Shown here piece after piece: positions 47,896-56,762 of a stretch of DNA of 64,000 nucleotides (the stretch's first letter is position 1; each line of letters begins with the position of its first letter). The notes under the pieces are model-generated. The model saw nothing but the letters and a program-made list of their open reading frames with translations, had not been told where the DNA came from and ran no database searches. This stretch comes from Streptomyces polyasparticus (GTDB lineage: Bacteria > Actinomycetota > Actinomycetes > Streptomycetales > Streptomycetaceae), in assembly GCF_014493765.1 (NCBI RefSeq), contig NZ_JACTVJ010000007.1, positions 558,001 through 622,000 on the forward strand, written 5' to 3'. Made by a program: the position numbers and the translations under genes.

Positions 47896-49061
47896 CACTT
47901 CCGCAACTGAGACAACCTTCGGATTGCTTCTTCTACCACATCGGTCCGCTTGCAGAAGGCGAATCGGACCTGGCTGCGGCCAGCCTCCCTATCGTCGTAG
48001 AAGACGGAGTTGGGTACAGCGACCACGCCACACCGCTCGGGCAGCGAACGGCAGAAGGCGAGGGCGTCCTGTTCGCCGAGCTTGGCGACGTCGGTCGTGA
48101 TGAAGTACGTGCCCTGGGGGCGGTAGACCTCGAAGCCCGCCGCGATCAGGCCATCAGAGAGGATCTCGCGCTTGGCTGCCAGGCTGGCGCGGAAGTCCGT
48201 GAAGTAGCTGTCGGGCAGGCGTAGAGCCTCGGCGATCGCGTACTGGAACGGGCCTGCGGAGACGTAGGTCAGGAACTGCTTGGCCGTGCGGATCGCTGCG
48301 ATCAGGGGACCGGCGGCGGTGATCCAGCCAACCTTCCATCCTGTGAACGAGAAGGTCTTCCCGGAGGAGGAGATGGAGACCGTGCGGTCGCGCATGCCCG
48401 GGAGCGAGATGAGCGGGATGTGTTCGCCGTCGAAGACCAGGTGTTCGTAGACCTCATCCGTGACCACGATCAGGTCGCGTTCGACGGCGAGTTCGGCGAT
48501 CGCGGTGAGCTCGTCGCGGGTGAGGACCATGCCGGTCGGGTTGTGCGGGGAGTTGAGGAGTAGTAGGCGTGTGCGGTCGGTGATCGCGTCGCGCAGAGTG
48601 TCGAGGTCGGGACGGAAGTCGGGGGCGCGCAACGTGAGCGGGACGCGGTGGGCGCCGGCCATCGCGATCGTCGCGGCATAGGAGTCGTAGTAAGGCTCGA
48701 AGGCGATGACCTCGTCGCCGGGCTCAAGGAGCGCGAGCATCGTGGCGGCGATGGCCTCGGTCGCGCCCGCGGTGACCAGGACCTCGGTGTCGGGATCGAA
48801 GGCCAGCCTGTAGAAGCGCTGCTGGTGCTCGGCCACGGCGGTACGTAGCTCAGGGACGCCGGGGCCGGGCGGGTACTGGTTGCCGCGGCCGTCGCGCAGG
48901 GCGCGGACTGCTGCCTCGCGTACGACCTCGGGGCCGTCGGTGTCGGGGAAGCCCTGGCCCAGGTTGATCGCCCCGGTCTTCACCGCGAGCGCCGACATCT
49001 CCGCGAAGATCGTCGTGCCGAAGCCGTCCAGCCTGCGGTTCAGCAGTGGCCTGTCGCCCAT
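47895..49061 (-). CDS. dapC: dapC-type PLP aminotransferase, 3' end restored by prophage
   Basis: A complete 388-aa class I/II aminotransferase. It has NQYPPGPGVPELRTAVAEHQ, NSPHNPTGMVLTRDEL, DEVYEHLVFDG and the PLP lysine in SSSGKTFSFTGWK. Such enzymes act on N-succinyl-diaminopimelate or related keto acids. The 3' codons beyond the att core (47895-47945) come from prophage DNA yet keep the protein's end (CKRTDVVEEAIRRLSQL). The displaced end lies at 7233-7288. It starts about 100 bp from a truncated second copy with about 70% similarity by eye, so it is a paralog, not a recent tandem duplicate. GAGGAG stands 14 nt before the ATG. Confidence 0.9.
   Translation of the reverse strand: MGDRPLLNRRLDGFGTTIFAEMSALAVKTGAINLGQGFPDTDGPEVVREAAVRALRDGRGNQYPPGPGVPELRTAVAEHQQRFYRLAFDPDTEVLVTAGATEAIAATMLALLEPGDEVIAFEPYYDSYAATIAMAGAHRVPLTLRAPDFRPDLDTLRDAITDRTRLLLLNSPHNPTGMVLTRDELTAIAELAVERDLIVVTDEVYEHLVFDGEHIPLISLPGMRDRTVSISSSGKTFSFTGWKVGWITAAGPLIAAIRTAKQFLTYVSAGPFQYAIAEALRLPDSYFTDFRASLAAKREILSDGLIAAGFEVYRPQGTYFITTDVAKLGEQDALAFCRSLPERCGVVAVPNSVFYDDREAGRSQVRFAFCKRTDVVEEAIRRLSQLRK
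47946..47956. other. attR core of the prophage (proposed)
   Basis: CCGCTTGCAGA inside the aminotransferase coding sequence, identical to 7278-7288. DNA to its left (the gene's last 17 codons) is phage-supplied; to its right is the host gene body. Confidence 0.62.
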
Positions 49062-49131
49062 GTCCCCACCATCTCCTCGTGCGTGACGCAGATCGTCCCG
49101 GGACCATCCTGGCGGACGCGCGAAGCCTGGA

Positions 49132-49935
49132 TCAGGCGCAGGTTGCGAAACGGGTGTGCGAAAGGGGGTTGACCCAGCCGACCTTCCAGCCCGTGAAGGA
49201 CAGGGACTTTCCCGAGGACGAGATGGTGACGGTGCGCTCGCGCATGCCGGGCAGGGAGGCGAGCGGGATGTGCTCGCCGTCGAAGACCAGGTGCTCGTAG
49301 ACCTCGTCGGTGATGACCAGGAGGTCGCGCTCGACGGCGAGTTCGGCGATCGCGGTGAGCTCCGCGCGGGTCAGGACCGTGCCGGTGGGGTTGTGCGGGG
49401 TGTTGAGCAGGATCAGGCGGGTGCGGTCGGTGATCGCGTCGCGCAGCTCGTCCAGGTCGAGGCGGAAGCCCGTCTCGTCCGGGCGCAGCGTCACCGGCAC
49501 GCGCCGGCCGCCGGCCATCGCGATGCAGGCGGCATACGAGTCGTAGTACGGCTCCAGGGCGACGACTTCGTCGCCGGGGGCCACCAGCGCGAGCAGCGAG
49601 GCGGCGATCGCCTCGGTGGCGCCCGCGGTCACGAGGACTTCGCGGTCCGGGTCGTACGGGAGTCCGTAACGCGTCTGCTGATGCGCGGCGATCGCCTGCC
49701 GCAGCTCGGGCACGCCGGGGCCCGGCGGGTACTGGTTCCCGCGCCCGTCCCGCAGCGCGCGCACGGCCGCTTCCCGTACGGACTCGGGGCCGTCGGTGTC
49801 CGGGAAACCCTGGCCGAGATTGATGGCGCCGGTCCGGACGGCGAGCGCGGACATCTCGGCGAAGATCGTGGTCCCGAATTCGGCGAGGTGGGCATTGAGG
49901 AACGGGCGGGCTGCGGCTGCGGTCATGGCGGCCAT
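49132..49935 (-). pseudogene. dapC: Native dapC-type gene truncated by an older insertion
   Basis: A 267-aa frame starts MAAMTAAAARPFLNAHLAEFG at 49935 and matches aminotransferases up to SLSFTGWKVGWV. It then continues for about 15 unrelated residues (NPLSHTRFATCA) to a stop, so the C-terminal third is missing. The break at about 49165-49175 is exactly at the KVGW codons. The attB of Streptomyces phage TG1 is known to lie within a dapC-type gene, and the coding context SFTGWKVGW fits my recollection of that site. The missing part is not in this window. PLP lysine present, but without the small domain the product should be inactive. Confidence 0.75.
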
Positions 49936-50007
49936 CCTGCGCCGGGGCGGGGGTGCGGCTCAAGCGGGCGGGCCCCTGGACCTCGCTCGTCGCTCCCTCC
50001 TTTTCGC

Positions 50008-50706
50008 TCAGTCCGCTTCGAGCTTCCTGACGCTCAGGTTGAGGCCCCGCTCGGGTTCGTCGGTCTCCCAGATCATCAGGTCGAGCGGGACGCTCTGGGT
50101 GCGCGAGATGCCGAGGACACCGAAGCGCAGGGGGATGTTGATCTCGGAGCCGACGTAAGCGCTCTTGGGGCCGTCGCAGCCGGGTTCGCCGATCCGGCCG
50201 GTCAGTTCGAGCATGAACGACTTCCCCGGTTCGAGGTCGAAGGGGACCTCAAGAGCCCGCGTGGCCACCTCCCCGTCCATGACGAAGAAGCGCGCCCGCA
50301 CCGGCTGCCAGGCGCACGGTGCATTGCTCTCACGCCAGTCGGCCAGCGCAGGACCGGGGTCGAGGATCTCGATGCCGCGCGAACCGACGTTGTGGATCTC
50401 CTGGTGCAGGGTGACCGTGGCCCCATATTCGTTCCTGACCAGCAGAGCCCGGTTGTCGAAGAGGAACGAGTCCACTTCCCAGGCGTCGGTCGACGAGGTC
50501 GCGTCGAGCTGACCCGCCGCGAGCGGCCGGAATCCGTCCAGCCACGCCCGGCCCGCCAGGAGTACGGCCACGGCGGCCGCGACGATGCCGATGACCAGGC
50601 CCCAGATGGCCCGGCGCCGCGTGATCCACCCCCGGCGCACCGGGCCCTCCCCGGCATCGTCCACGGATTGCCCGGCTGGCGCGCTCGTCTCCGGCATGCG
50701 GGCCAT
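50008..50706 (-). CDS. Membrane-anchored hypothetical protein
   Basis: A 232-aa protein from ATG 50706 (MARMPETSAPAG) or 50697. The frame is open much further upstream, but that part is Pro/Arg-rich shadow of the Gly-rich gene on the other strand. After a cytoplasmic start it has one membrane helix (AIWGLVIGIVAAAVAVLLAG) and an external beta-sandwich-like domain (VTLHQEIHNVGSRGIEILDP) with Cys residues in NAPCAWQ and GEPGCDG. No family recognised. It lies next to dapC in chromosomal DNA. Confidence 0.7.
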   Translation of the reverse strand: MARMPETSAPAGQSVDDAGEGPVRRGWITRRRAIWGLVIGIVAAAVAVLLAGRAWLDGFRPLAAGQLDATSSTDAWEVDSFLFDNRALLVRNEYGATVTLHQEIHNVGSRGIEILDPGPALADWRESNAPCAWQPVRARFFVMDGEVATRALEVPFDLEPGKSFMLELTGRIGEPGCDGPKSAYVGSEINIPLRFGVLGISRTQSVPLDLMIWETDEPERGLNLSVRKLEAD

Positions 50707-50814
50707 CCTGGCCCGGTCCGCCACAGTCGGGAAGGTGCGGAAACCTCTGAAGTTCCTCAACTCCGCTTTGGGTCGGTGTGAGGGCGGGCATCCCCACCGC
50801 ACGCAAGAAGCGGG

Positions 50815-51075
50815 GTGACCGCTTCGGGGGACAGAGAGGCGGGGGTGGTCTCCGTGGGGATTGTCATCGCAATCGGCGTCGTGTTCGTGGCCTTGGTGCT
50901 GGTCGGTACGTACGGGTCGAGGTCGTCCGGTACGCCGGCGCGGCGGCGGCGCAGCGGCTGGGCCGGCTCGGGCGGAAGCGGGAGCGGAAGCGGCGGGGGC
51001 TGCGGAGGAGGCTCGTCGTGCGGCGGAGGGTCGTCGTGCGGCGGTGGCGGGGGATGCGGCGGCGGAGGCAGCTGA
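50815..51075 (+). CDS. Gly/Cys-rich single-pass membrane protein
   Basis: An 86-aa product from GTG 50815 (GTG 50842 possible). One membrane helix (VGIVIAIGVVFVALVLVGTY), an Arg cluster, then a tail of Gly, Ser and Cys only, with repeated CGGGSSCGGG units and five cysteines. Glycine/cysteine tails of this form are known in Streptomyces small membrane proteins; function is unknown. Confidence 0.6.
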   Translation: MTASGDREAGVVSVGIVIAIGVVFVALVLVGTYGSRSSGTPARRRRSGWAGSGGSGSGSGGGCGGGSSCGGGSSCGGGGGCGGGGS

Positions 51076-51454
51076 CCAGGCCTTCGGGGCGGTCCGCGGG
51101 CGACGGGGGCGCGGACCGCCGTATGTGTCACGACGGAGGCGGCTGACACGGGGCAGCCGGTCCGAACGTGGCATCTGCCAGGGGGAATGCATCCGGCATA
51201 GTCGCCACACCCAGGGGCCCGGCGGGGGAGAACTCCCGTCGGGCCCCGGCTTGTTGAACTGTGGAGAACAGTTGAACTGTGGGGCCCTCGGGGGGATGGA
51301 AACCCCACGAAGTTGGGTAAAAACGCTGTGGCAGCGCTCCCCTTCATGATTCCCTTTCACCTGTCGACGCAGCCCGGACCGCAAGAGCCAAGCCCAAGTG
51401 CCACCAAGTGCCAGGTCCGCCCCACTTCCCACTGCGTGTTTGCGGAGCCGACCC
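51076..51454. other. Non-coding gap with hairpin and repeats
   Basis: A strong hairpin at 51214-51247 (GGGGCCCG..CGGGCCCC) and a 12-bp direct repeat GTTGAACTGTGG at 51253 and 51271, whose overlap makes AACTGT-GGAGA-ACAGTT. Probably terminator plus promoter/operator of the DUF2617 gene. Confidence 0.45.
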
Positions 51455-51982
51455 ATGCTCACCACCCTCCAGACCACCTACACCGACACGCGCGCGGCCG
51501 ATCTCGCCTGGGCGCTCGGCCGCGAGCCGCTGCCGGCGCTCGCCGTCCTCGATCTCGAACTGGCGGACGCCAAGGTGCAGTTGCGGCTGCTCGGCGCCTC
51601 GCACCAGGTGCTCCTCGACCAGGAGGAGGGCACGTGTTCGGAGACCGTCGCGTGCATGCCGGGCAGCAGTACGCCGCTGCCGCTGGGGGTCGCCAAACGG
51701 GTGGGCGACTGGGAGTACGAGTTCGCGGCGCGCGTCGAGACCCTCTCGCGCGGCTCGTTCGCGGGGCGCGCCCAGGAGCTGCTCGCCCTGGTCGCCGATC
51801 ACCCGAACGGGCTCGCCGGGGTCTTCCCCGGCAGCCCGCACGCGTTCACCGCGCTGCTCGTCCAGCGGCACCCGGACAACCCCTCGCAGGTGCACTGGCG
51901 CACCTGGCACGCGTACCCCCAGGAAGGGCAGCTGGTCGCGACCCGCACGCGGGTCGGGGTGCGGCAGCCTGCGGTCGTCTGA
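51455..51982 (+). CDS. DUF2617 family protein
   Basis: A 175-aa protein beginning MLTTLQTTYTDTRAADLAWA. The sequence ALGREPLPALAVLDLELADA, HQVLLDQEEGTCSETVACMP and the C-terminal HWRTWHAYPQEGQLV match the actinobacterial DUF2617 family, of unknown function. ATG 51455 lacks a strong ribosome site. Confidence 0.8.
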   Translation: MLTTLQTTYTDTRAADLAWALGREPLPALAVLDLELADAKVQLRLLGASHQVLLDQEEGTCSETVACMPGSSTPLPLGVAKRVGDWEYEFAARVETLSRGSFAGRAQELLALVADHPNGLAGVFPGSPHAFTALLVQRHPDNPSQVHWRTWHAYPQEGQLVATRTRVGVRQPAVV

Positions 51983-52095
51983 GCTGCCTGTTCGGCCTCC
52001 CGGCCGTCAGGTGTTCGGCAACTCAACCCTCAGGGCGTCGAGTTAAGCCGTGTGGGTGACAGGCTGTCCATGCATCGTGACGTAGCGTTCGCAAC

Positions 52096-53700
52096 GTGAT
52101 CGAACCGCCCCTGCCCGCATCTCCGGGCGTTCCGCCGCCCAGGGAGGCGGCCGTCGACGCCTGCCTGCCGGTGTCCGCGCGCACCGGCCGGTTCCTGGTG
52201 CTCCTGGGCGTCTTCATCTGCGCGGCCTGCGGACTCGTCTACGAGCTCGAACTGGTCGCCCTCGGCTCGTACTTGATCGGCGACTCCGTCACGCAGGCCT
52301 CCGTAGTCCTGTCCGTGATGGTCTTCGCGATGGGCATCGGGTCGCTGGCCGCGAAGCGTCTGCGCTGCCGGGCCGCCGCCGGGTTCGGCATGATCGAGGC
52401 CGTGCTCGCGCTGGTCGGCGGGGGCAGCGCGATGGCCCTGTACGCGGGGTTCGTCTGGGGCGGTGAGGCGCGGGCCCTGCTCGTGACGTTCTCGCTGGCC
52501 ATCGGGATCCTGATCGGCGCCGAGGTCCCCCTTCTGATGACGCTGATCCAGCGGATCCGCCGGCAGGACGCGGGTGGGGCGGTCGCGGATCTGTTCGCGG
52601 CGGACTATGTCGGGGCGCTGGTCGGCGGCCTGGCGTTTCCGTTCCTGCTGCTCCCGCTGTTCGGGCAGCTGACGGGCGCGCTGCTCACCGGCGCGGTGAA
52701 CGCGGTCGCGGGCGGCGCGCTCGTCCTGTGGCTCTTCCGGCGCGATCTGACCCGCCGCAGCCGCCGGCTGCTGCTGTTCGTCAACCTCGCGGTGCTCGCG
52801 CTGCTCGCCGCCGCGGCCGTGCTCGTGGACGACTTCGAACGGGCCGCGCGCCGTGCGGTGTACGGGTCGGACGTCCGCGTCGCGGTCCAGACCGACGTAC
52901 AGGAAGTCGTGCTCACGGGCCCGGCCACCGGCCCCCTGAACCTCTTCCTGGACGGGCGGCTGCGGGTCAGCGGACGCGACGAGCACCGCTATCACGAGGC
53001 GCTGGTGCAGCCGGCGATGGCGGGGGCGCACGGGCGGGTGCTCGTGCTCGGGGGCGGGGACGGTCTGGCGTTACGGGAAGTGCTGCGGCATTCCGGCGTA
53101 CGCAGGGTCGACGTGGTGGAACTCGACCCGCAGGTCGTGGAGTTGGCGCGGCGGGATCCGGCGCTCGTGGCGCTGAACCGGCGTGCGTTCGAGGACGGGC
53201 GGGTGCGGGTGGTCCAGGCGGATGCCTTCCAGTGGCTGCGGGGGGCGCGGACGGACGCGTACGACGTGGTGATCTCCGATCTGCCGGATCCGGGGATCAC
53301 GGCCTCCACGAAGCTCTATTCGCAGGAGTTCTTCGGGCTCGCGGGGCAGGTGCTCGCGCCGGGCGGCCGGCTCGCGGTGCACGCGGGGTCGGTGAGCACG
53401 CGGCCGCGGGCGTTCTGGACGGTGGACGCGAGTGTGCGGGCGGCGGGCCTTGCGACCGTGCCGTACAGCGCGGGCGGGCGGCTCGCGGGGTTCGCGGCGG
53501 GGCCCGACCGGGGGTCTGCCGCGCCCGTGCCGCGTGACTGGGGCTTCGTCCTCGCGGGCCGCTCGCGTCCGGGACTGGCCCTCGACCCCTCGTACCGCTA
53601 CCGGTCGCTGAGCGAGGGGGTGCTGCGGGCGGGGGCCCGGGCGGCGGAGCGGACGCGGGTGGTTGTGGGGCCGTCGACGTTGGTGCATCCGCGGTTTTGA
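52096..53700 (+). CDS. Membrane-bound spermidine-synthase-like protein
   Basis: A 534-aa protein from GTG 52096. The first 250 residues contain about six or seven membrane helices ([20 protein letters not shown] at the start). The C-terminal half is a SAM-dependent polyamine-synthase fold: [38 protein letters not shown] and [20 protein letters not shown]. Streptomyces chromosomes encode such fusion proteins next to DUF2617, as here. The true substrate is uncertain. Confidence 0.85.
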   Translation: MIEPPLPASPGVPPPREAAVDACLPVSARTGRFLVLLGVFICAACGLVYELELVALGSYLIGDSVTQASVVLSVMVFAMGIGSLAAKRLRCRAAAGFGMIEAVLALVGGGSAMALYAGFVWGGEARALLVTFSLAIGILIGAEVPLLMTLIQRIRRQDAGGAVADLFAADYVGALVGGLAFPFLLLPLFGQLTGALLTGAVNAVAGGALVLWLFRRDLTRRSRRLLLFVNLAVLALLAAAAVLVDDFERAARRAVYGSDVRVAVQTDVQEVVLTGPATGPLNLFLDGRLRVSGRDEHRYHEALVQPAMAGAHGRVLVLGGGDGLALREVLRHSGVRRVDVVELDPQVVELARRDPALVALNRRAFEDGRVRVVQADAFQWLRGARTDAYDVVISDLPDPGITASTKLYSQEFFGLAGQVLAPGGRLAVHAGSVSTRPRAFWTVDASVRAAGLATVPYSAGGRLAGFAAGPDRGSAAPVPRDWGFVLAGRSRPGLALDPSYRYRSLSEGVLRAGARAAERTRVVVGPSTLVHPRF

Positions 53701-54095
53701 GGGTGGGTGGGGTTTGTCCGGGCCGGCGTGGGTGCCTGCGCGGTGCTGTGGGTGGGCCGCGGTGCGGGGGTGCAGGGGGCGAAGCCCCCGCCCTCGGGGG
53801 TGCGGGTGCATTGCCGTCTGCGGCCGGGTGCGCCTGCGGCGGGCCTCTCTCCCCGCCCCGCCCCTTGCCGAAACCGGGGCTCCGCCCCGGGCCCCGCATC
53901 CGGCCTTCGGCCGGATCTGCTCAAGCGCCGCAGGGGCTGGGGGTGGGGCTCCCCGGAACCCGTTGACGGGAGCCCTCAGGGTGGGTGGGGCCGCTGGGGG
54001 CTGCGCCCCCAGCCCCCGCCGACCGCAGGGGCTGAGTGCCCCGAACGCTCAGAACCACTGCCCCCGCGCGAACCACCCGAGTAGGCTCGCGAAGC
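53701..54095. other. GC-rich intergenic with hairpins and dispersed repeat
   Basis: No gene. Several G/C hairpins (GGGGGCGAAGCCCCC at 53776-53790; GGCTCCGCCCC types; GGGGGCTGCGCCCCC near 53996) and one copy of the GATCTGCTCAAGCGCCGCAG repeat at 53914. Confidence 0.6.
53913..53939 (+). repeat. Dispersed intergenic repeat, copy 1
   Basis: GGATCTGCTCAAGCGCCGCA then GGGGCTG. Further copies at 55961-55986 and 56001-56026. Confidence 0.65.
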
Positions 54096-55082
54096 ATGGA
54101 GCTTGAGGTGTTCGTACCCGTGGCCGAAAGCGAAGTGCGGCGCGTGCTGGGGGACCCCGGGCAAGTGGCCCGGAGTGTTCCGGGGCTGCAGCGCGCCGCG
54201 GACGGTGAGCCGCTCGAAGGCCGGCTCAAGGTGCGGATCGGCGGCCACACCATCACCTACCGCGGTTCCGCGAAGGTCGCCCGACGCGGTGGCGCGTACG
54301 CCATCGAGGGCGAGGCGGCCGAGGTGCGCGGCTCCGGTTCCGTCCAACTCGCCCTGAAGCTGCGCCTCGTGGCGGCCGAGGGCGGTACGACGCTGGCGTT
54401 CAGCGGCGGCGCCAAGGCCGACGGCCGGGCCGCCGAGGCGGACGAGGCCGCGGTGGACTCGGCGGCCCGCAGGCTGCTGACCCGGTTCGCCGAGCGGCTC
54501 GGCGAGGTGGCGGCGCAGACGACGGTGGCCGAGCCCGCGGCCAAGGACGGACCCGACGCCGCCGAGGCGCCCGCCGAGTCCTCCACTCAGCCCTCCGCCC
54601 AGCCCTCCGCGCAAGAGGCGGGCGACGCCGCCGAGCCCGTCACGGGAGACGTCGACGAAGCCGGCCTCCCCACCGATGGCCCCGGCCTGACCGAGGACGA
54701 CGCCCCCTCCGCCGAGGCCACGCCCGCCGAGGCCACGGACACCGAGGCCACGCCCGCCGAGGCCACGGACGACACCCCCTCCTCCGTATTCGAGACGGAG
54801 GTCCCGCCGCCGTCCCTCGACCCCGCCTACGACGAGGCGCTCGCCGAAGAGGTGGACGAGGTGTTCGGGGAGGCGCCCACCGAGGCCGCGCACGCGCGCC
54901 GCACGATGATCGGCCGCAGCGCCGAGGAGGTCGACCACGCCCCGCCGCGCGGCCGCTACGCCCCCATGCCCGCCCCCGCCGGCTCCGCCGCCACCGACAC
55001 CCTGCGCTGGGTGGCGCCGGCCGCGGCACTCGCCGTGGCGGGAGCCATCGTCGTGAGCAGGGTGCTGCGCCGCCGCAAGTAG
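54096..55082 (+). CDS. CoxG-like SRPBCC protein with membrane tail
   Basis: A 328-aa protein. Residues 1-150 match the CoxG (carbon-monoxide-dehydrogenase subunit G) SRPBCC fold: VFVPVAESEVRRVLGDPGQV, VPGLQRAADGEPLEGRLKVR, then RLLTRFAERLGEVAAQ. A long acidic Ala/Glu/Pro/Thr linker follows, including EATPAEATDTEATPAEATD repeats. It ends in a membrane helix and RRRK. No CO dehydrogenase genes are nearby, so it is more likely a general membrane-docked ligand-binding protein. Confidence 0.78.
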   Translation: MELEVFVPVAESEVRRVLGDPGQVARSVPGLQRAADGEPLEGRLKVRIGGHTITYRGSAKVARRGGAYAIEGEAAEVRGSGSVQLALKLRLVAAEGGTTLAFSGGAKADGRAAEADEAAVDSAARRLLTRFAERLGEVAAQTTVAEPAAKDGPDAAEAPAESSTQPSAQPSAQEAGDAAEPVTGDVDEAGLPTDGPGLTEDDAPSAEATPAEATDTEATPAEATDDTPSSVFETEVPPPSLDPAYDEALAEEVDEVFGEAPTEAAHARRTMIGRSAEEVDHAPPRGRYAPMPAPAGSAATDTLRWVAPAAALAVAGAIVVSRVLRRRK

Positions 55083-55125
55083 GGTGCTGCGCCGCCGTAA
55101 GCGAGGCGGGACTAGGGTTCGAGAC

Positions 55126-55923
55126 GTGACGACACAGGACGACATCACGCTGGTCGCGGGCGCGACGAAGCTCACGGTGCAGGGCGGCAACGGCTGCCGG
55201 ATCGGTTCGCTGCAGATCGACGGCACCGAGGTGCTGCGGCAGGGCGACCACTACGGCTCCTTCCCGATGGTGCCGTGGTGCGGGCGCACCGACAACGGGC
55301 AGTTCCGCAGCGGCGGTCAGAGCTACCGGCTGCCGATCACCGACCCGCCGCACGCCATCCACGGCACCGTGCGCGACCAGGCCTGGCGGCTTGCGAACTC
55401 CTCGGAGAACGAGGCCTCCTTCACGTACGACCTGATCGACCCCTGGCCGTGGAGCGGCCGCGTGACGCAGGTCTTCACGCTGGCCGAGGACAGCGTGACG
55501 ATCACGATGGGGATCGAGACGTACGGGGACTCCTTCCCGGCGCAGATCGGCTGGCACCCGTGGTTCAAGCGCCACCTGCGCGAGGGCGGCGCCGAGGCGC
55601 GGATCGACTTCGACGCGGCCTGGCAGGAGGAGCGCGGCGAGAACTATCTGCCGACGGGCAAGCGCATCGACCCGCAGCCGAGCCCCTGGGACGACTGCTT
55701 CGGGATGCCGGACGGTGTGGACGTCACGGTGACGTGGGCCGATGAGCTGGAGCTGCGGGTGCGGAGCCGCGAGCAGTGGGTGGTGATCTTCGACCACCAG
55801 CAGGAGGGTGTCTGCGTGGAGCCGCAGACCGGCCCGCCCAACGGTCTGAACACCCACCCGCGTCTGGTCACGCCGATCGACCCGCTCGAGGCGTCGACGA
55901 CGTGGTCGTGGCGTCGGCTCTGA
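55126..55923 (+). CDS. Aldose 1-epimerase-like protein
   Basis: A 265-aa protein from GTG 55126. The galactose-mutarotase fold shows in GSFPMVPWCGRTDNGQFRSG, DPPHAIHGTVRDQAWRL (active-site His) and the catalytic Glu region CVEPQTGPPNGLN. It likely interconverts sugar anomers. It stands between the CoxG-like gene and pyrE. Confidence 0.83.
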   Translation: MTTQDDITLVAGATKLTVQGGNGCRIGSLQIDGTEVLRQGDHYGSFPMVPWCGRTDNGQFRSGGQSYRLPITDPPHAIHGTVRDQAWRLANSSENEASFTYDLIDPWPWSGRVTQVFTLAEDSVTITMGIETYGDSFPAQIGWHPWFKRHLREGGAEARIDFDAAWQEERGENYLPTGKRIDPQPSPWDDCFGMPDGVDVTVTWADELELRVRSREQWVVIFDHQQEGVCVEPQTGPPNGLNTHPRLVTPIDPLEASTTWSWRRL

Positions 55924-55960
55924 TGCGTCGGCCCGGACCCCCGCATCCGAACTCCGTTCG

Positions 55961-56026
55961 GATCTGCTCAAGCGCCGCAGGGGCTGAGTGGGGCTGGATG
56001 GTCTGCTCAAACGCCGCAGGGGCTGA
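55961..56026 (+). repeat. Dispersed intergenic repeat, copies 2 and 3
   Basis: GATCTGCTCAAGCGCCGCAG then GGGCTGAGTGG, followed at 56001 by GTCTGCTCAAACGCCGCAGG then GGCTGAGTGG. Tandem pair immediately upstream of pyrE. Confidence 0.65.
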
Positions 56027-56044
56027 GTGGATACCCTGATCCTC

Positions 56045-56596
56045 ATGACTGACGTACGCGGCGAGCTGCTGCAGCAGATCAAGGACAAGGCCGTCGTGCA
56101 CGGCAAGGTGACGCTCTCCTCCGGCATCGAGGCCGACTACTACGTCGACCTGCGCCGGATCACCCTCGACGGCGAGGCCGCCCCGATGGTCGGCCAGGTG
56201 CTCCTGGACCTCACGGCGGACCTCGACTTCGACGCGGTCGGCGGCCTGACGATGGGCGCCGACCCCGTCGCCGGCGCCATGCTGCACGCCGCCGCCGCTC
56301 GCGGTGGCCGGAAGCTGGACGCGTTCGTGGTCCGCAAGGCCGCCAAGGCCCACGGTCTGCAGCGCCGTGTCGAGGGCCCGGACATCAAGGGCCGCCGCGT
56401 CCTGGTCGTCGAGGACACCTCCACCACCGGCGGCTCCCCGCTGGAGGCCGTGCAGGCGGTACGGGAAGCGGGCGGCGAGGTCGTCGGTGTGGCCACGATC
56501 GTGGACCGTGCCACGGGCGCCGCCGAGAAGATCCAGGACGGCGCCGGAGTGCCGTATCTCTACGCGTACGGCAAGGACGAGCTCGGCCTCGACTGA
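56045..56596 (+). CDS. pyrE: Orotate phosphoribosyltransferase
   Basis: A 183-aa enzyme from ATG 56045. KVTLSSGIEADYYVDLRRIT at the start, GGLTMGADPVAGAMLH, VRKAAKAHGLQRRVEG and the PRPP loop RVLVVEDTSTTGGSPLEAV are all canonical. It joins orotate and PRPP to form OMP in pyrimidine synthesis. Followed by a perfect terminator. Confidence 0.95.
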   Translation: MTDVRGELLQQIKDKAVVHGKVTLSSGIEADYYVDLRRITLDGEAAPMVGQVLLDLTADLDFDAVGGLTMGADPVAGAMLHAAAARGGRKLDAFVVRKAAKAHGLQRRVEGPDIKGRRVLVVEDTSTTGGSPLEAVQAVREAGGEVVGVATIVDRATGAAEKIQDGAGVPYLYAYGKDELGLD

Positions 56597-56607
56597 CGGG
56601 CACGGAG

Positions 56608-56629
56608 ACGGGGGACTTAGGTCCCCCGT
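56608..56629 (+). terminator. Terminator after pyrE
   Basis: ACGGGGGAC-TTAG-GTCCCCCGT followed by TTCG. Confidence 0.8.
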
Positions 56630-56762
56630 TTCGCGTCCGCCCGTGGACTGGAGCAATCCCCCGAGTCTGGAAAGATAGGGACGACGATGACGTCATCCCC
56701 CCTCAGTGAGGGGCCCTAGGTCAGGGCCAAGCACCCACCCGCGTACATCAAGGAGCGGACAG

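Noticed and set aside
7278-49175. A single prophage from attL near 7.3 kb to attR at 49.17 kb
   Set aside because: The C-terminal third of the truncated dapC copy should then lie at the left end, but only a 3' tail matching the other copy is there; two nested insertions explain both junctions better.
50707-51477. N-terminal extension of the minus-strand membrane protein
   Set aside because: The extra residues are Pro/Arg/Ala low complexity opposite the Gly/Cys-rich gene, with no homology or start signal.
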